Shown here piece by piece: positions 1-8,767 of a stretch of DNA of 64,000 nt. A program made the position numbers and the translations under genes. The notes below the pieces were generated by a model. It saw only the letters and a list, made by a program, of their open reading frames with translations. It searched no databases and was not told the origin of the DNA. The stretch spans positions 2,205,001 through 2,269,000 of the forward strand of contig NZ_CP115174.1 of NCBI RefSeq assembly GCF_027625475.1. The letters are read 5' to 3'. This DNA comes from Sphingomonas abietis (GTDB lineage: Bacteria; Pseudomonadota; Alphaproteobacteria; Sphingomonadales; Sphingomonadaceae). Within the stretch, counting starts at the first letter, position 1; each line of letters starts with the position of its first letter.

Positions 1-75
1 GTCCGCGTGGGCTTGTTGGGCGAATGCGACCAGAGCCGAGACCGCGATCAGCGAAGCGCCCCAGCGCTGCCTCAT
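1..75 (-). CDS. N-terminus of a secreted protein (partial, cut by window edge)
   Basis: Only the first 25 codons lie in the window. They read as a classic Sec signal peptide: Met-Arg-Gln-Arg, a hydrophobic stretch (ASLIAVSALVAFA) and a signal peptidase I site QAHA before Asp. The ATG overlaps the TGA of the upstream YoaK gene in an ATGA, so it is translationally coupled to the oxalate operon. The mature domain is outside the window, so no function can be assigned. A periplasmic or outer-membrane partner of oxalate use is an inference from position only. Confidence 0.7.
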   Translation of the reverse strand, partial: MRQRWGASLIAVSALVAFAQQAHAD

Positions 76-758
76 ACCGGTCTCTGATGGTATCGCCGAA
101 GCACAACGGCGACTGCAACCAGCAGGGCCACCGGCACGACGAAGGGCATCGACATATATTTGTTCAGCACCGTACCGATGGCGGCCATGATGCAATATGT
201 CAGCCAGGCTGCGCCGGGCAGGACGACTTCCGGTAGCGCGGGACGCTTGCTGCCGTCCGATGGCGCTTCTACATAGCGCCCAATCAGGGCATCCGAAAAC
301 TTCACCATGTTGTTGGTGACGACCAGTGTCTGAAGGCTTACCCCGCCGAAACGCGAGATCGCGATGCCCTGCATGCTCAGCGCCCAGGCGAGCAGCGGCA
401 ACTCGACGGGAAAACGCAGGGCCGGCCAAAGGCGCACCACGCTGGCCGCGACGAGAATGCACGCCATCAGGAGCAGTTCGACCGTCGGGCTCTCCAGTTT
501 GTTGCGCACCAGCGCGGAGATGAAGCAGCCGATGAAGAAGCTACCGATGGCGTAGAGGATGGAGTAGAACATCGTCCAGTTGGAAGAGGCAAAATTCAGG
601 CCCAACTGTACCGTATTTCCGGTCATGATCGCAGGGTAGATGTGCCCTACGTCCGTATATCCAATCACCTCGACGATGCCGCACACCGATGTGAGTGCGA
701 TAACGCCGAAGAGTGCCCGTCGCAGCGACGGGGCAGGCGCTGCCACCCCACCGCTCAC
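72..758 (-). CDS. YoaK/DUF1275 family integral membrane protein
   Basis: This 228-residue protein has about six hydrophobic segments and the family signature TGNTVQLG near residue 46, which places it in the YoaK/DUF1275 family of small inner-membrane proteins. The biochemical role of the family is unknown. Its start overlaps the stop of the CoA-transferase gene by ATGA, and its stop overlaps the start of the next secreted gene the same way, so it is an internal cistron of the oxalate operon. A role in oxalate or formate transport is a guess from context. A second, diverged family member lies at 19856-20587. Confidence 0.85.
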   Translation of the reverse strand: MSGGVAAPAPSLRRALFGVIALTSVCGIVEVIGYTDVGHIYPAIMTGNTVQLGLNFASSNWTMFYSILYAIGSFFIGCFISALVRNKLESPTVELLLMACILVAASVVRLWPALRFPVELPLLAWALSMQGIAISRFGGVSLQTLVVTNNMVKFSDALIGRYVEAPSDGSKRPALPEVVLPGAAWLTYCIMAAIGTVLNKYMSMPFVVPVALLVAVAVVLRRYHQRPV

Positions 759-1918
759 GATCCGAACTCCGCGCGCAGGCTGGCGCCGTGCTGGTCGAGA
801 TCGGGGGCCGCGGTGCGCCTGTCGCTGTCAGGAAAGCCCGAGATCTTGATAGGGTTGCCCGGCATCTTCATGCCGCCCGCCTCAACTACCATGTTGCGCA
901 CTTTCGTCTGCTCCAGCGTCGCCGCCTCTGCGACCGTAAGCAGCGGGGCGACTGGCACACCCGCATCGTGGATCGCGCTCAACCAGTGCGCGGCGTCCTG
1001 CGTAGCGAAGATCGCTTCGAGCCGGGTTTTGAGCGCAGCCTCGTTGCGGTTGCGATCATCGTTCGTCCTGAACAGCGGATCGTCGATCAGCTCGTGAAGG
1101 CCGAGCATGTTGGCCAACAGGCTGAACAAATGGTCGTTGCCGCAACAGATGACGAACGGCTTGTCCTTCGCCTGAAATACGTCGAATGGCGCCATGGATG
1201 GATGGCGGTTTCCGATCCGCTCCGGCCCTTCGCCCGTCGCGGCATAGGCCATGAACGGATGCTCCATGAAGGCGAGGGTAGAATCGAACATCGCGATATC
1301 GACATGAGCGCCCTTGCCGGATCGCTCGCGCTCGAAGAGCGCGGTGGTGATCCCGGCGTACATGAACGTGCCCGCGCACAGGTCGGAGATCGAGGTGCCC
1401 ACCCGTGTCGGCGGCCCACCGGGAAAACCGGTCGCATCCATCAGCCCGCTCATCGCCTGGATGACGGTGTCGTAGGCCGGAAACGTCGCTAGGGGACCGG
1501 TATGGCCGAAGCCAGAGGATGAGGCATAAACCAGCCGCGGATTGATCTTCGCCAGTTCCTCGTAGGAGAAGCCCAGCCGGTCCATCACGCCGGGCCGGAA
1601 GTTTTCGGTAAGAACATCGGCCTGTTTGACCATGCTGAGGAAGATCGCGCGATCCTCCTCAGCCTTGAGGTCAAGGACGATGCTCTCCTTGCCCCGGTTC
1701 ACGCAGGCGAAATAGAGCGATTTTCCCCCCACATATGGCGGGTTGGAGCGGGTATCGTCACCGTGTACTGGCGGCTCGATCTTGATGACCCGCGCGCCCA
1801 GGTCGGCCATCAGTGCAGTGCCAAACGGGCCGTTCAGGACATGGGTGAGATCAATCACCAGCACGCCGGAAAGCGGACCTCGCGGGCGGGCGCCATCCAC
1901 AGTCTGACTGGTCGTCAT
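755..1918 (-). CDS. CaiB/BaiF family CoA-transferase, probably acetyl- or succinyl-CoA:oxalate CoA-transferase (YfdE/UctC-like)
   Basis: A 387-residue class III CoA-transferase. The N-terminal block GVLVIDLTHVLNGPFGT, the motif NFRPGVMDRLGFSYEEL and the acidic site in GTSISDLCAGTF fit the CaiB/BaiF fold, in which an Asp forms an aspartyl-CoA intermediate. Enterobacteria that degrade oxalate carry frc, oxc and a second transferase (YfdE) that primes oxalate with acetyl-CoA; the same trio is present here, so that role is inferred. The ATG at 1918 is preferred over upstream in-frame codons because AAGGAAG lies about 7 nt before it. It lies 129 nt downstream of oxc behind a strong hairpin and couples to YoaK by a 4-nt overlap. 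The exact CoA donor cannot be read from sequence. Confidence 0.85.
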   Translation of the reverse strand: MTTSQTVDGARPRGPLSGVLVIDLTHVLNGPFGTALMADLGARVIKIEPPVHGDDTRSNPPYVGGKSLYFACVNRGKESIVLDLKAEEDRAIFLSMVKQADVLTENFRPGVMDRLGFSYEELAKINPRLVYASSSGFGHTGPLATFPAYDTVIQAMSGLMDATGFPGGPPTRVGTSISDLCAGTFMYAGITTALFERERSGKGAHVDIAMFDSTLAFMEHPFMAYAATGEGPERIGNRHPSMAPFDVFQAKDKPFVICCGNDHLFSLLANMLGLHELIDDPLFRTNDDRNRNEAALKTRLEAIFATQDAAHWLSAIHDAGVPVAPLLTVAEAATLEQTKVRNMVVEAGGMKMPGNPIKISGFPDSDRRTAAPDLDQHGASLRAEFGS

Positions 1919-1995
1919 ACTGAATCTTCCTTTATCTGAGCATCTAAGGTGCCGGCGCATCACGCGCTGGCTCTACGCGGGCGACCACACGCGCG

Positions 1996-2032
1996 ATCAC
2001 AGCCCGATGAGACTCGCGCATCGGGCTGTGAT
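1996..2032 (-). terminator. Perfect 14-bp hairpin between oxc and the YfdE-like gene
   Basis: Arms ATCACAGCCCGATG (1996-2009) and its exact reverse complement (2019-2032) flank a 9-nt loop. It begins 15 nt past the oxc stop. No U-run follows on the minus strand, so it may be a weak or partial terminator, or a stem that sets unequal expression of oxc and the downstream genes. Confidence 0.5.
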
Positions 2033-2047
2033 TTCGACGCGAGTGGA

Positions 2048-3751
2048 TTACTTCTTCGCGGCGGTGGGGTTGAGTTTCTGGATGTGGCCGCTTTCGGTAC
2101 CGACATGCGCGTCGATCACGGCGTTGATGAGTGCAGGCTTGCCGGAGGCGATCGCTTCGCGAAGAGCGGAGCGCATTTCCTCGGGCGTCTCGACATAGTA
2201 GCCCTTGCCGCCGAAGGCCTCGATCATTTTGTCATACCGCGCGGAGGACGAGAGTAAAGTCGGTCCCGGATCGGTGCCGCCCGACCGATTGACGTCGTCA
2301 CCGCGATAGATACCGCCGTTGTTGAGGACCACGACCGCGACTGGCAACTGGTAACGGCAGATCGTTTCGATCTCCATGCCGGAGAAGCCAAATGCGCTGT
2401 CGCCTTCCAGTGCGACAACCGGCTTGTTCTGGGTGGCGGCTGCTGCAATCGAAAAGCCCATACCGATGCCCATCACGCCCCACGTGCCGCTGTCGACGCG
2501 GTGGCGGGGAAGGGACTGGCTGATGAGGTTGCGCCCGGTGTCGAGCGTGTTGGCGCCTTCGCTCACCAAAATGACGTCAGGGTGCTCGGCCAGCACTTCG
2601 CTTACCGCGCCGATGCTGCTGTAGAAGCTCATCGGGCTGGGATTGGCTGCGAGCCGAGCGGCCATCTTCTCAGTGTTCTTGGCCTTGTGCGCCTCGATGC
2701 TTCCCAGCCAGTCCGCCGGAGCTGTGACAGGCGTAGTGGCGAGGCCCGCACGCAATGCCGCAACGCTTGAGGCCAGATCCCCGGCGACCGGGGCATCGAC
2801 GCGGCGATTGCTGTCGAATTCCACTGGATCGACGTCGAGCTGAATAAGCTTGGAATCCGCCGCCCATTGCGGCGGTTTGCCGTGCCCCAGCAGCCAGTTC
2901 AGCCGGGCACCCACCAGCATGACCACGTCGGCCTGCGCGAGGACGAGCGAGCGGGCTGACGATGCCGCCAGCGGGTGATCGTCGGGCACCAGCCCTTTGG
3001 CCATGGACATCGGCAGGAAGGGAATGTTCGTCTCTTCGAGGAAGGCCCGGATATCGTCCTCGATCCGGGCATAGGCGCCGCCCTTGCCGAGGATCACGAG
3101 CGGACGCTTGGCCGCGGCCAGTACATCTAACGCGCGCTGGATAGCGATGGGCGAGGGGATCAAGGCGGGGGCTGCGTCGATCACCTTGATCAGCGATGCC
3201 GCGCCCGCATCCGCAGGCATGGTCGCGGGTAGCACGGCGGCTGGGAGATCGAGATAGACCCCGCCCGGGCGGCCCGACATGGCGGCGCGGATCGCGCGGG
3301 CAATGCCGATGCCGATGTCTTCCACCCGCTCGATACGGTAAGCCGCCTTGGCGAACGGCTTGGCCGCCTGCATCTGGTCGAGTTCCTCGTAATCGCCCTT
3401 CTGCAGGTCAACGATTGCGCGGTCGCTCGATCCCGAGATCAGGATCATCGGAAAGCCGTTGGTCGTGGCGTTTGCCAGCGCAACCATGCCGTTCAGGAAA
3501 CCAGGCGCCGAAACGGTGAGGCACACGCCCGGCCATTGGTTGAGGAAGCCGGAAATCGCTGCCGCCTGTCCGGCAGGTGTTTCATGCCGGAAGCCGAAGA
3601 AGCGGATGCCCTTTTCCTGGGCGAGGCGTGCCAGATCCGTGATCGGAATGCCGACAACGCCATAAATTTCCTTGATATCGTTCAGCTGCAGCGCGTTGAC
3701 GACAAGATTGAAGCCGTCGATTTCCTCTGTGGTGGAAATTCCGTCTGTCAT
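2048..3751 (-). CDS. oxc: Oxalyl-CoA decarboxylase
   Basis: A 567-residue ThDP-dependent enzyme that converts oxalyl-CoA to formyl-CoA and CO2 in the cytoplasm, the second step of oxalate catabolism. The PYR domain carries the cofactor-activating Glu in FRHE (about residue 57), the central domain is typical of the family, and the PP domain holds the ThDP/Mg motif beginning ALEGDSAFGFSG and ending LNNGGIY. Length matches the roughly 568 residues of characterised Oxc proteins. The ATG at 3751 has AAGGA upstream; the open frame continues 59 codons further 5' but that part overlaps the frc-oxc gap and is not Oxc-like. It follows frc by 94 nt and is surely cotranscribed with it. Confidence 0.95.
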   Translation of the reverse strand: MTDGISTTEEIDGFNLVVNALQLNDIKEIYGVVGIPITDLARLAQEKGIRFFGFRHETPAGQAAAISGFLNQWPGVCLTVSAPGFLNGMVALANATTNGFPMILISGSSDRAIVDLQKGDYEELDQMQAAKPFAKAAYRIERVEDIGIGIARAIRAAMSGRPGGVYLDLPAAVLPATMPADAGAASLIKVIDAAPALIPSPIAIQRALDVLAAAKRPLVILGKGGAYARIEDDIRAFLEETNIPFLPMSMAKGLVPDDHPLAASSARSLVLAQADVVMLVGARLNWLLGHGKPPQWAADSKLIQLDVDPVEFDSNRRVDAPVAGDLASSVAALRAGLATTPVTAPADWLGSIEAHKAKNTEKMAARLAANPSPMSFYSSIGAVSEVLAEHPDVILVSEGANTLDTGRNLISQSLPRHRVDSGTWGVMGIGMGFSIAAAATQNKPVVALEGDSAFGFSGMEIETICRYQLPVAVVVLNNGGIYRGDDVNRSGGTDPGPTLLSSSARYDKMIEAFGGKGYYVETPEEMRSALREAIASGKPALINAVIDAHVGTESGHIQKLNPTAAKK

Positions 3752-3845
3752 GACAAAGGTCCTTGAATAAATAGGATCGGCCGCAAGGGCAGGCGAGGGG
3801 CACCCGGAGGCCGCTCCTGCATGCGCCTGCCCCGGCCATCGGTGT

Positions 3846-5093
3846 TCAGATGACGCCTTTTTCCTTGAAATCGGCGATCTGTGCATCGTCGTAGCCAAGC
3901 CCAACGAGAATCTCGTGATTGTGCTCACCCAGCAGCGGCGAGCCGGTGATCTTGGGCGTGAAGGCCGAGAATTTGGGCGGGCAGCCGACAGTCAGGTATG
4001 ATCCGCGTCCCTTATGCTCAACCTCCACGATCGAGCCGTTCTCGCGCAGCGAGGGATCGTGCAGCAGCTCCTTGGTCGTTAAAATCGGGCCACACGGAAT
4101 TTCGAGTTTGCGCAAGATTTCGACCGCTTCGTGCTTATCTTTGTCAGCGAGCCACGCCTCGATCGCGTCGAATACGTCGAAAATGTGAGACTTGCGTGCA
4201 TCCTGCGTCGCGAAGGCGGGATCCGTGACCCATTCCGGCTTTCCGATCACCGCGCAAACGTGCTCCCAGCCCCAGGGCTGGAGAATGATATACATGTAAT
4301 CGTTCGGATCGGTCTGCCAGTTCTTGCACTTGAGCATCCAGCCGGGAACACCACTGCCGCTCGCATTGCCACCGCGCGGCACGGTATCGCTGAACGGGGT
4401 ATGCGGATACTGCGGATATTCGGTCAGTTCGCCCGTCCTCTCGAGTCGCTGCTGATCCCGGATTTTGACACGAACGAGATTCATGACCGCATCTTGCATC
4501 GACATGTAGACGCGCTGGCCCTTGCCTGTCTTTTCGCGATGAAGAAGTGCCGCCAGAAGGCCGATCAGGAGGTGCATGCCGGTGTTACTGTCGCCCAGCG
4601 CGGCAGCGCTGATAAGCGGCGTTCCGTCGACAAGGCCGGTAGTCGAAGCAGCCCCGCCTGCGCACTGCGCAATGTCCTCGTAGACCTTGAGGTCGTTATA
4701 GGGCGAATTCTCGGGGAATCCCTTGACCGTGCCGTAGATCAGGCGCGGGTTGAGCTCGTGGAGATGCTCCCATGTGAAGCCCATCCTCTCGAGCGCCCCG
4801 GGAGCAAAATTTTCGACAAATATGTCCGCTCCGACGATCATCTGTTCAAGGATTTTCTTTCCCTCAACAGTCTTCGTGTTCAGCTCGAGGGAGCGCTTGT
4901 TGCTGTTGAGCATCGTGAAGTACAGGCCATCCTGATCGGGGATGTCCCTTAGCTGTCCGCGCGTGACATCGCCCTTGCCGGGCAGTTCGATCTTGACGAC
5001 ATCGGCGCCGAACCATGCCAGCATTTGCGTACATGATGGTCCAGCTTGCACTCCGGTGAAGTCGATCACTTTGATATTTTCAAGAGGAAGCAT
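3846..5093 (-). CDS. frc: Formyl-CoA:oxalate CoA-transferase
   Basis: A 415-residue class III CoA-transferase that moves CoA from formyl-CoA to oxalate. The start [12 protein letters not shown] with AAAGGT upstream, the catalytic Asp in [14 protein letters not shown] (residue 168, matching Asp169 of the family) and the segment [10 protein letters not shown] are diagnostic. The glycine loop that shields the active site is GGGGQ in the best-studied Frc but reads GNASGSGV here, a variation worth noting though not obviously inactivating. frc leads the leftward oxalate operon. Together with Oxc it forms the formyl-CoA cycle, with formate and CO2 as products. Confidence 0.95.
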   Translation of the reverse strand: MLPLENIKVIDFTGVQAGPSCTQMLAWFGADVVKIELPGKGDVTRGQLRDIPDQDGLYFTMLNSNKRSLELNTKTVEGKKILEQMIVGADIFVENFAPGALERMGFTWEHLHELNPRLIYGTVKGFPENSPYNDLKVYEDIAQCAGGAASTTGLVDGTPLISAAALGDSNTGMHLLIGLLAALLHREKTGKGQRVYMSMQDAVMNLVRVKIRDQQRLERTGELTEYPQYPHTPFSDTVPRGGNASGSGVPGWMLKCKNWQTDPNDYMYIILQPWGWEHVCAVIGKPEWVTDPAFATQDARKSHIFDVFDAIEAWLADKDKHEAVEILRKLEIPCGPILTTKELLHDPSLRENGSIVEVEHKGRGSYLTVGCPPKFSAFTPKITGSPLLGEHNHEILVGLGYDDAQIADFKEKGVI

Positions 5094-5365
5094 GATATAC
5101 CTTTCATGTACGCCGGAAAGCAAAGTCGGCAAAAATCCGTGGCCAACTACGGTATGCCAGCCAGCTCCGAGGCGGCACATAAGGGAACACCCGTATGTTT
5201 CGCCCGCAGCCTGACAAGCTACTCGGTGTGCGCCGGGTTATCCGCCTGGAGGTGAGGTGTCCTTCGAACGTGGCTTGCCGCCATGACGCTGCTTCTGCAT
5301 ACCAAAAGGCGATGCGAGGCGGCGTCGGGCCGCTCGCGCACTCGCAGTGAAAGATGTGTGCTGGT
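5094..5365. promoter_or_regulatory. Divergent intergenic region between frc and the ThDP-like gene
   Basis: About 270 bp separate the two start codons, and it must hold promoters for both directions. No regulator gene is adjacent. I saw no long palindrome or clear -35/-10 pair, so no operator is proposed. Confidence 0.4.
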
Positions 5366-6895
5366 ATGAACGCTGACTTCGAACAGGCAACTGTCACTGG
5401 TGCAACGATCATTGCGAAGCTTTTGCGCGCCGAGGCGGACAAAGTCTTTACTTCAAAGCGAGAAATTCCGCCGGAGATGGTAGAGGCATTAAATGCGGAA
5501 AATGTATCGATCGTGAAGTTGCCCTCGGCTGCTGCTGCTCTTCAAGCGGCGATCGGGTACGCATCTACCTCCGACAAGGTAGGATGCGCGCTTTTGATGA
5601 AAAGCGATATAACCGCTGGTGTTCCCGCTATAGGGATAGCGTGGGAAACCGATAGTGCTGTTCTGGCGATAGGTCTCCAAGATGAGCACAGTACAGTCTT
5701 GAGCCCATCCCTGACGGATATAGTGCGGCCGATCACCTGCTTCGCTGATATCGCCTCTGACCTTGATGGGATAAACAAACAGCTTCGGCGAGCGCTGCGT
5801 GCCTGCCATCTGTTAGCCGGCGGTCCGGCCTATCTTGAAGTGAAAAATGAGGCGCTACATGACGATGTCGCCGCTAGTTCGTCCTGTCGTCGCTGGGAAC
5901 CAGAAGCTTATCGTCTGACGACCCGCGATCAGGGGAGTGACTTGGATATCGAGTCTCTTTCGGTTCTGCTGATGGGAAAGGCGAAGCCCTGTGTAATATT
6001 GGGAGAGCAGGTCGTAAGGTGCTCCGCTGGCAAGCAAGCCGAGGTGTTTTGCCGCGAACTTAATGTTCCGGCGATCATAGATGATGGCGCCTGGGCTGGA
6101 GTCGGATCGCGAGAGGCTCATATAGTCGATCGTGCTCGGCTTTATGCCTTGACCCAAGCTGATCTCATCGTGTCGATTGGTTGCGGTAAAAACGGCTGTT
6201 CATTTCCCCTGCCGAATGTGCCGCTGATCGAAATCGACTTGGACGCTTCCAATCTGGGAGTCAGGCAAGACATTGCGGCCGGCGTCGCGGGAGATTGTGG
6301 CCTCGTGATGGAAGGAGCGCTGGGAATGCTCGGCCACGCGGAGGATGATGGCGCCATGGAGCGAATTGTCTGGGTCGAGCAAATACGCGTTGAGGAGCAG
6401 AATCTGGCTGCAGTCAGGCAGCAGGAATCTGAGGCCTGTTCGCCCAAGAAGTTTTTTATTGATAAAATCAGAACAAGCCTCAGCTCAGATAACATTGTTA
6501 TTGATGGCATTGGATTTTCTAAATTGGAGGGCGGCTCTGTTTTTAATAACGTTGAGGCGTGGTTTCGAGTAGGCAATCGGAGGCCATCAGATTTCGGGGT
6601 GTTCTTTTCCATCGGCGCGTGCATGTCGAACCCCGGCAGGACAATGATTTATTTGGTATTCGACGACACTCTGGAAGACGCTTTGCATATGATGGACGAA
6701 GCGGGAGTGACAGGAATGGTTGGAACAGTCATAACGAATGATGCAGGTGGGTCGAAATTCAAACACGCATTAAGTTCATATTCATCTTCTATTAGTGTGA
6801 ATTTTGAAAATATCCGACATCCAGATGATATCGGAGCGGCGCTCTCGCGCGCGCGACTTGACGAGGGTTTAATCTTGGTCGGGGTGCCGAGATGA
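5366..6895 (+). CDS. ThDP-enzyme homologue with degenerate cofactor motifs (predicted pseudoenzyme)
   Basis: This protein of about 509 residues has the three-part layout of oxalyl-CoA decarboxylase/acetolactate synthase enzymes: a PYR-like part, a clear central domain (starting KPCVILGEQVV, with ADLIVSIGCGKNG) and a PP-like part. The Glu that activates ThDP is missing: the segment aligned with FRHETPAGQAA of Oxc reads KLPSAAAALQAA. The Mg/ThDP motif GDG/GDS is replaced by FDDTLEDAL, although TNDAGG survives near the normal LNN. It should not bind ThDP normally. It lies divergent to frc-oxc and has visibly lower GC and different codon use from its neighbours, suggesting transfer. The start is 5366 or GTG-adjacent ATG 5354; 5366 leaves room for the GAAAG upstream. 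Its function is unknown; a regulatory or partner subunit is one possibility. Confidence 0.7.
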   Translation: MNADFEQATVTGATIIAKLLRAEADKVFTSKREIPPEMVEALNAENVSIVKLPSAAAALQAAIGYASTSDKVGCALLMKSDITAGVPAIGIAWETDSAVLAIGLQDEHSTVLSPSLTDIVRPITCFADIASDLDGINKQLRRALRACHLLAGGPAYLEVKNEALHDDVAASSSCRRWEPEAYRLTTRDQGSDLDIESLSVLLMGKAKPCVILGEQVVRCSAGKQAEVFCRELNVPAIIDDGAWAGVGSREAHIVDRARLYALTQADLIVSIGCGKNGCSFPLPNVPLIEIDLDASNLGVRQDIAAGVAGDCGLVMEGALGMLGHAEDDGAMERIVWVEQIRVEEQNLAAVRQQESEACSPKKFFIDKIRTSLSSDNIVIDGIGFSKLEGGSVFNNVEAWFRVGNRRPSDFGVFFSIGACMSNPGRTMIYLVFDDTLEDALHMMDEAGVTGMVGTVITNDAGGSKFKHALSSYSSSISVNFENIRHPDDIGAALSRARLDEGLILVGVPR

Positions 6896-6916
6896 CCTCT
6901 CGTCGGGAGGCGATGG

Positions 6917-6933
6917 CTAGCACTACTTTGGCA
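6917..6933. repeat. Left terminal inverted repeat and CTAG target duplication of the IS701-family element
   Basis: CTAG (6917-6920) is the 4-bp duplicated target and CACTACTTTGGCA (6921-6933) is the terminal repeat. The whole 17-mer is the exact reverse complement of 8339-8355. YTAR-type 4-bp targets are known for IS701 elements. Insertion lies 22 nt after the ThDP-like gene stop. Confidence 0.85.
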
Positions 6934-8351
6934 CCTTTAGATTGACGGCGTCTGCGAGACGCTCGTTACAGTGAGGGCAGCGCAGTGGCGGTGGCTGGGC
7001 GAAGAGGTTGAGGATCGCCTGCCTGATGGCCGGCATGCTCGGCTGTGGCGGCGGGCCCCCGACTCTTTTTTTTCCGTCCCGCTGCCGTTAGGCGACGGGA
7101 TTGGAGGAAGGCGTAGGCGATCATCGTCATCAAGGCATGTCGGTGTAATCCCGTCCAGGATCTGCCCTCGAAGTGGTCGAGGCCCAGTTCCTCCTTGAGC
7201 TGCTGATGCGCCTGCTCGCAGATCCACCTCGCCTTGATCGCGGCGGCGAGCGCTTTGAGCGTGGCATCGACCGGCAGGTTCGACACGTAGTATTTCTGCT
7301 CCCCAGTCGATCTCCGCTCGCCGACAAGCCAGACCTCGTCACCGGGCATGCATTGCATGCGGTTGTCGAGCATGCGGTGCTTATGGCCTTCGGCGATACG
7401 GACACGACGAGCGGCAAAGAGGCACGTCAGACGGCCTTTGATGCCACGCCGCCAGCTGATCTTCCGCCATTTCTCGCCGGACAGCATCGCCTCGGCCGAG
7501 ACCGGCGGCCGGTCGGGCATGTGGTACTGGCGGCGCCTGCCCTTTGCAGCGACCGGGAAGACCAGGCCGATGTCGGCGGGATAGACGTTCTGCCGTCGCG
7601 AAAGCCCTACTGCCCAGAGCAGGCCGCGCTCGCTCAAAGCCTGGCGGAAAGGGCCGCTCGATCCATATCCCGCATCGGCGAGCACACAGCCGAACCGCAC
7701 GCCCGAGGCGATGACGCGGTCAATCTCTTCGATCCCGATCTCGGGTTTCGTCAGTGCCTTCTGTCGGTCGAGCGGGACACGCGCCCGCGTCATGCGCTCG
7801 GCATTCCCCGTCCAGCTCTCGGGCAGGAAGAGCCGCAGACCTATCATTACCGGCACCTCGCGCGAGGCGAGCGTCACCGACACCAGCGACTGACAGTTGG
7901 AGGTCTTGCCGAGCGAAGATGCATATTGTGGCGCAACGCCGACAGAGTGCTGCCCCTTCTTCGGCAACGCCGTGTCATCGATGACGAGAAAGCCAGCCGG
8001 ATCACCGACCAGGCGATCCGCCTCCTTCAACAAGGCCGCCTCGAGCGGGACGCTGTCCCACACGCCGGCAGCAACGAAATGATGAAGCTGATCGTAGCCG
8101 ACATCGCCACTCCGGGCGGCCATCGGCTGCACGCTCTTGCGGTCGCCAGGGCCGATCAGGCCGGCGATGTAGAGCGGGCACATCCGGCGCCGCGCTGGAT
8201 GCGAAAGCCCCGTCAGAAACGGCTCAAGCCATCGCTCCAGATCGAGCCGCCAGCCTTCGTCCACCACCATCGCCGTTGATCCGTCAGCCTACACTGACAA
8301 ACGGGAATCAACGACGATTCCAGCTGGTTCCCTCAACCTGCCAAAGTAGTG
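6921..8351 (-). mobile_element. IS701-family insertion sequence, 1431 bp
   Basis: The element is bounded by perfect 13-bp terminal inverted repeats and flanked by CTAG on both sides. It carries a single leftward transposase gene. Size and organisation fit the IS701 family. The intact ends and target duplication show that it came in as a unit. The transposase frame is interrupted near its 3' end, so the copy may be inactive unless slippage restores the frame. Confidence 0.9.
6923..8270 (-). pseudogene. IS701-family DDE transposase with a 3' frameshift in an A8 run
   Basis: The N-terminal and catalytic parts are intact for about 400 residues: FLVIDDTALPKKG (first Asp), VLADAGYGSSGPFR (second Asp) and ICEQAHQQLKEELGLDHFEGR (Glu). 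The uninterrupted frame runs from 8270 to a TAA at 6969, but its last 28 residues are not family-like. In the other frame, through a TAG at 6923, the usual IS701 tail appears (MPAIRQAILNLF then PPPLRCPHCNE). The frames meet at a run of eight A on the coding strand around 7067-7074. With seven A the gene reads straight through. This is either a single-base insertion, a sequencing error in a homopolymer, or transcriptional slippage. Confidence 0.85.
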
Positions 8352-8355
8352 CTAG
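8339..8355. repeat. Right terminal inverted repeat and CTAG target duplication of the IS701-family element
   Basis: TGCCAAAGTAGTG (8339-8351) is the right end of the element, followed by the CTAG duplication at 8352-8355. It matches the left end exactly in inverted orientation. Confidence 0.85.
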
Positions 8356-8385
8356 AAGCCCGAGTCTTTTCAGCACTGTGCCTGA

Positions 8386-8400
8386 TTACGCATGTCCGGC
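8386..8400. repeat. 15-bp exact repeat TTACGCATGTCCGGC, copy 1
   Basis: The same 15-mer occurs at 11628-11642 in the promoter region of the GNAT gene. Here it lies between the IS right end and the alcohol dehydrogenase remnant. It may be a regulator half-site carried along with a lost promoter, or a recombination scar. Confidence 0.45.
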
Positions 8401-8522
8401 AGAAGTCAGGGGCAATTCAGAACGGCTGGGAGGCACGCTCTTAAGAACCTGGCAACCATAATGCCTTTGAGGTGACCGTCCACAAGCGATCGGTTGGAAT
8501 GCCGTGCGCCGTCGGCGCGTTT

Positions 8523-8767
8523 TCGAAACTGAGAACGAGATCACGATGGTGCAAGCGCGCGAAAACATTGTTGATATTGTCCAGAATGCCAACGTTGACA
8601 ATGGCTTGGACGTTTCCATTCGCGCCGAGGTCGAGCGTTTTCTGGGAGTTGGGCCGCTGTCAGCGAACGATCCCTGGATGATGATACCGGTGATTACCGT
8701 ATCGAACATGGAGATCGGGCTGACGCCCGGCGTTCCGTTGCGCGACACCCCGACACCCCGACACCGC
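8523..8767 (-). pseudogene. Remnant of a zinc alcohol dehydrogenase (C-terminal part)
   Basis: Two minus-strand frames together match the C-terminus of the intact alcohol dehydrogenase at 31499-32575. The first reads SMFDTVITGIIIQGSF (intact gene: [16 protein letters not shown]). After a frameshift near 8650-8664 the second reads TLDLGANGNVQAIVNVGI then LDNINNVFARLHH, ending LVLSFEN (intact gene: [18 protein letters not shown]). The N-terminal zinc and Rossmann parts are absent. At the 5' edge the unit GACACCCC is repeated on the plus strand (about 8745-8766), a possible slippage site. This is decayed paralogous DNA, not a gene. Confidence 0.8.

Noticed and set aside
7173..8279. Plus-strand 368-codon frame inside the IS701 element
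   Set aside because: It is the antisense shadow of the transposase gene.
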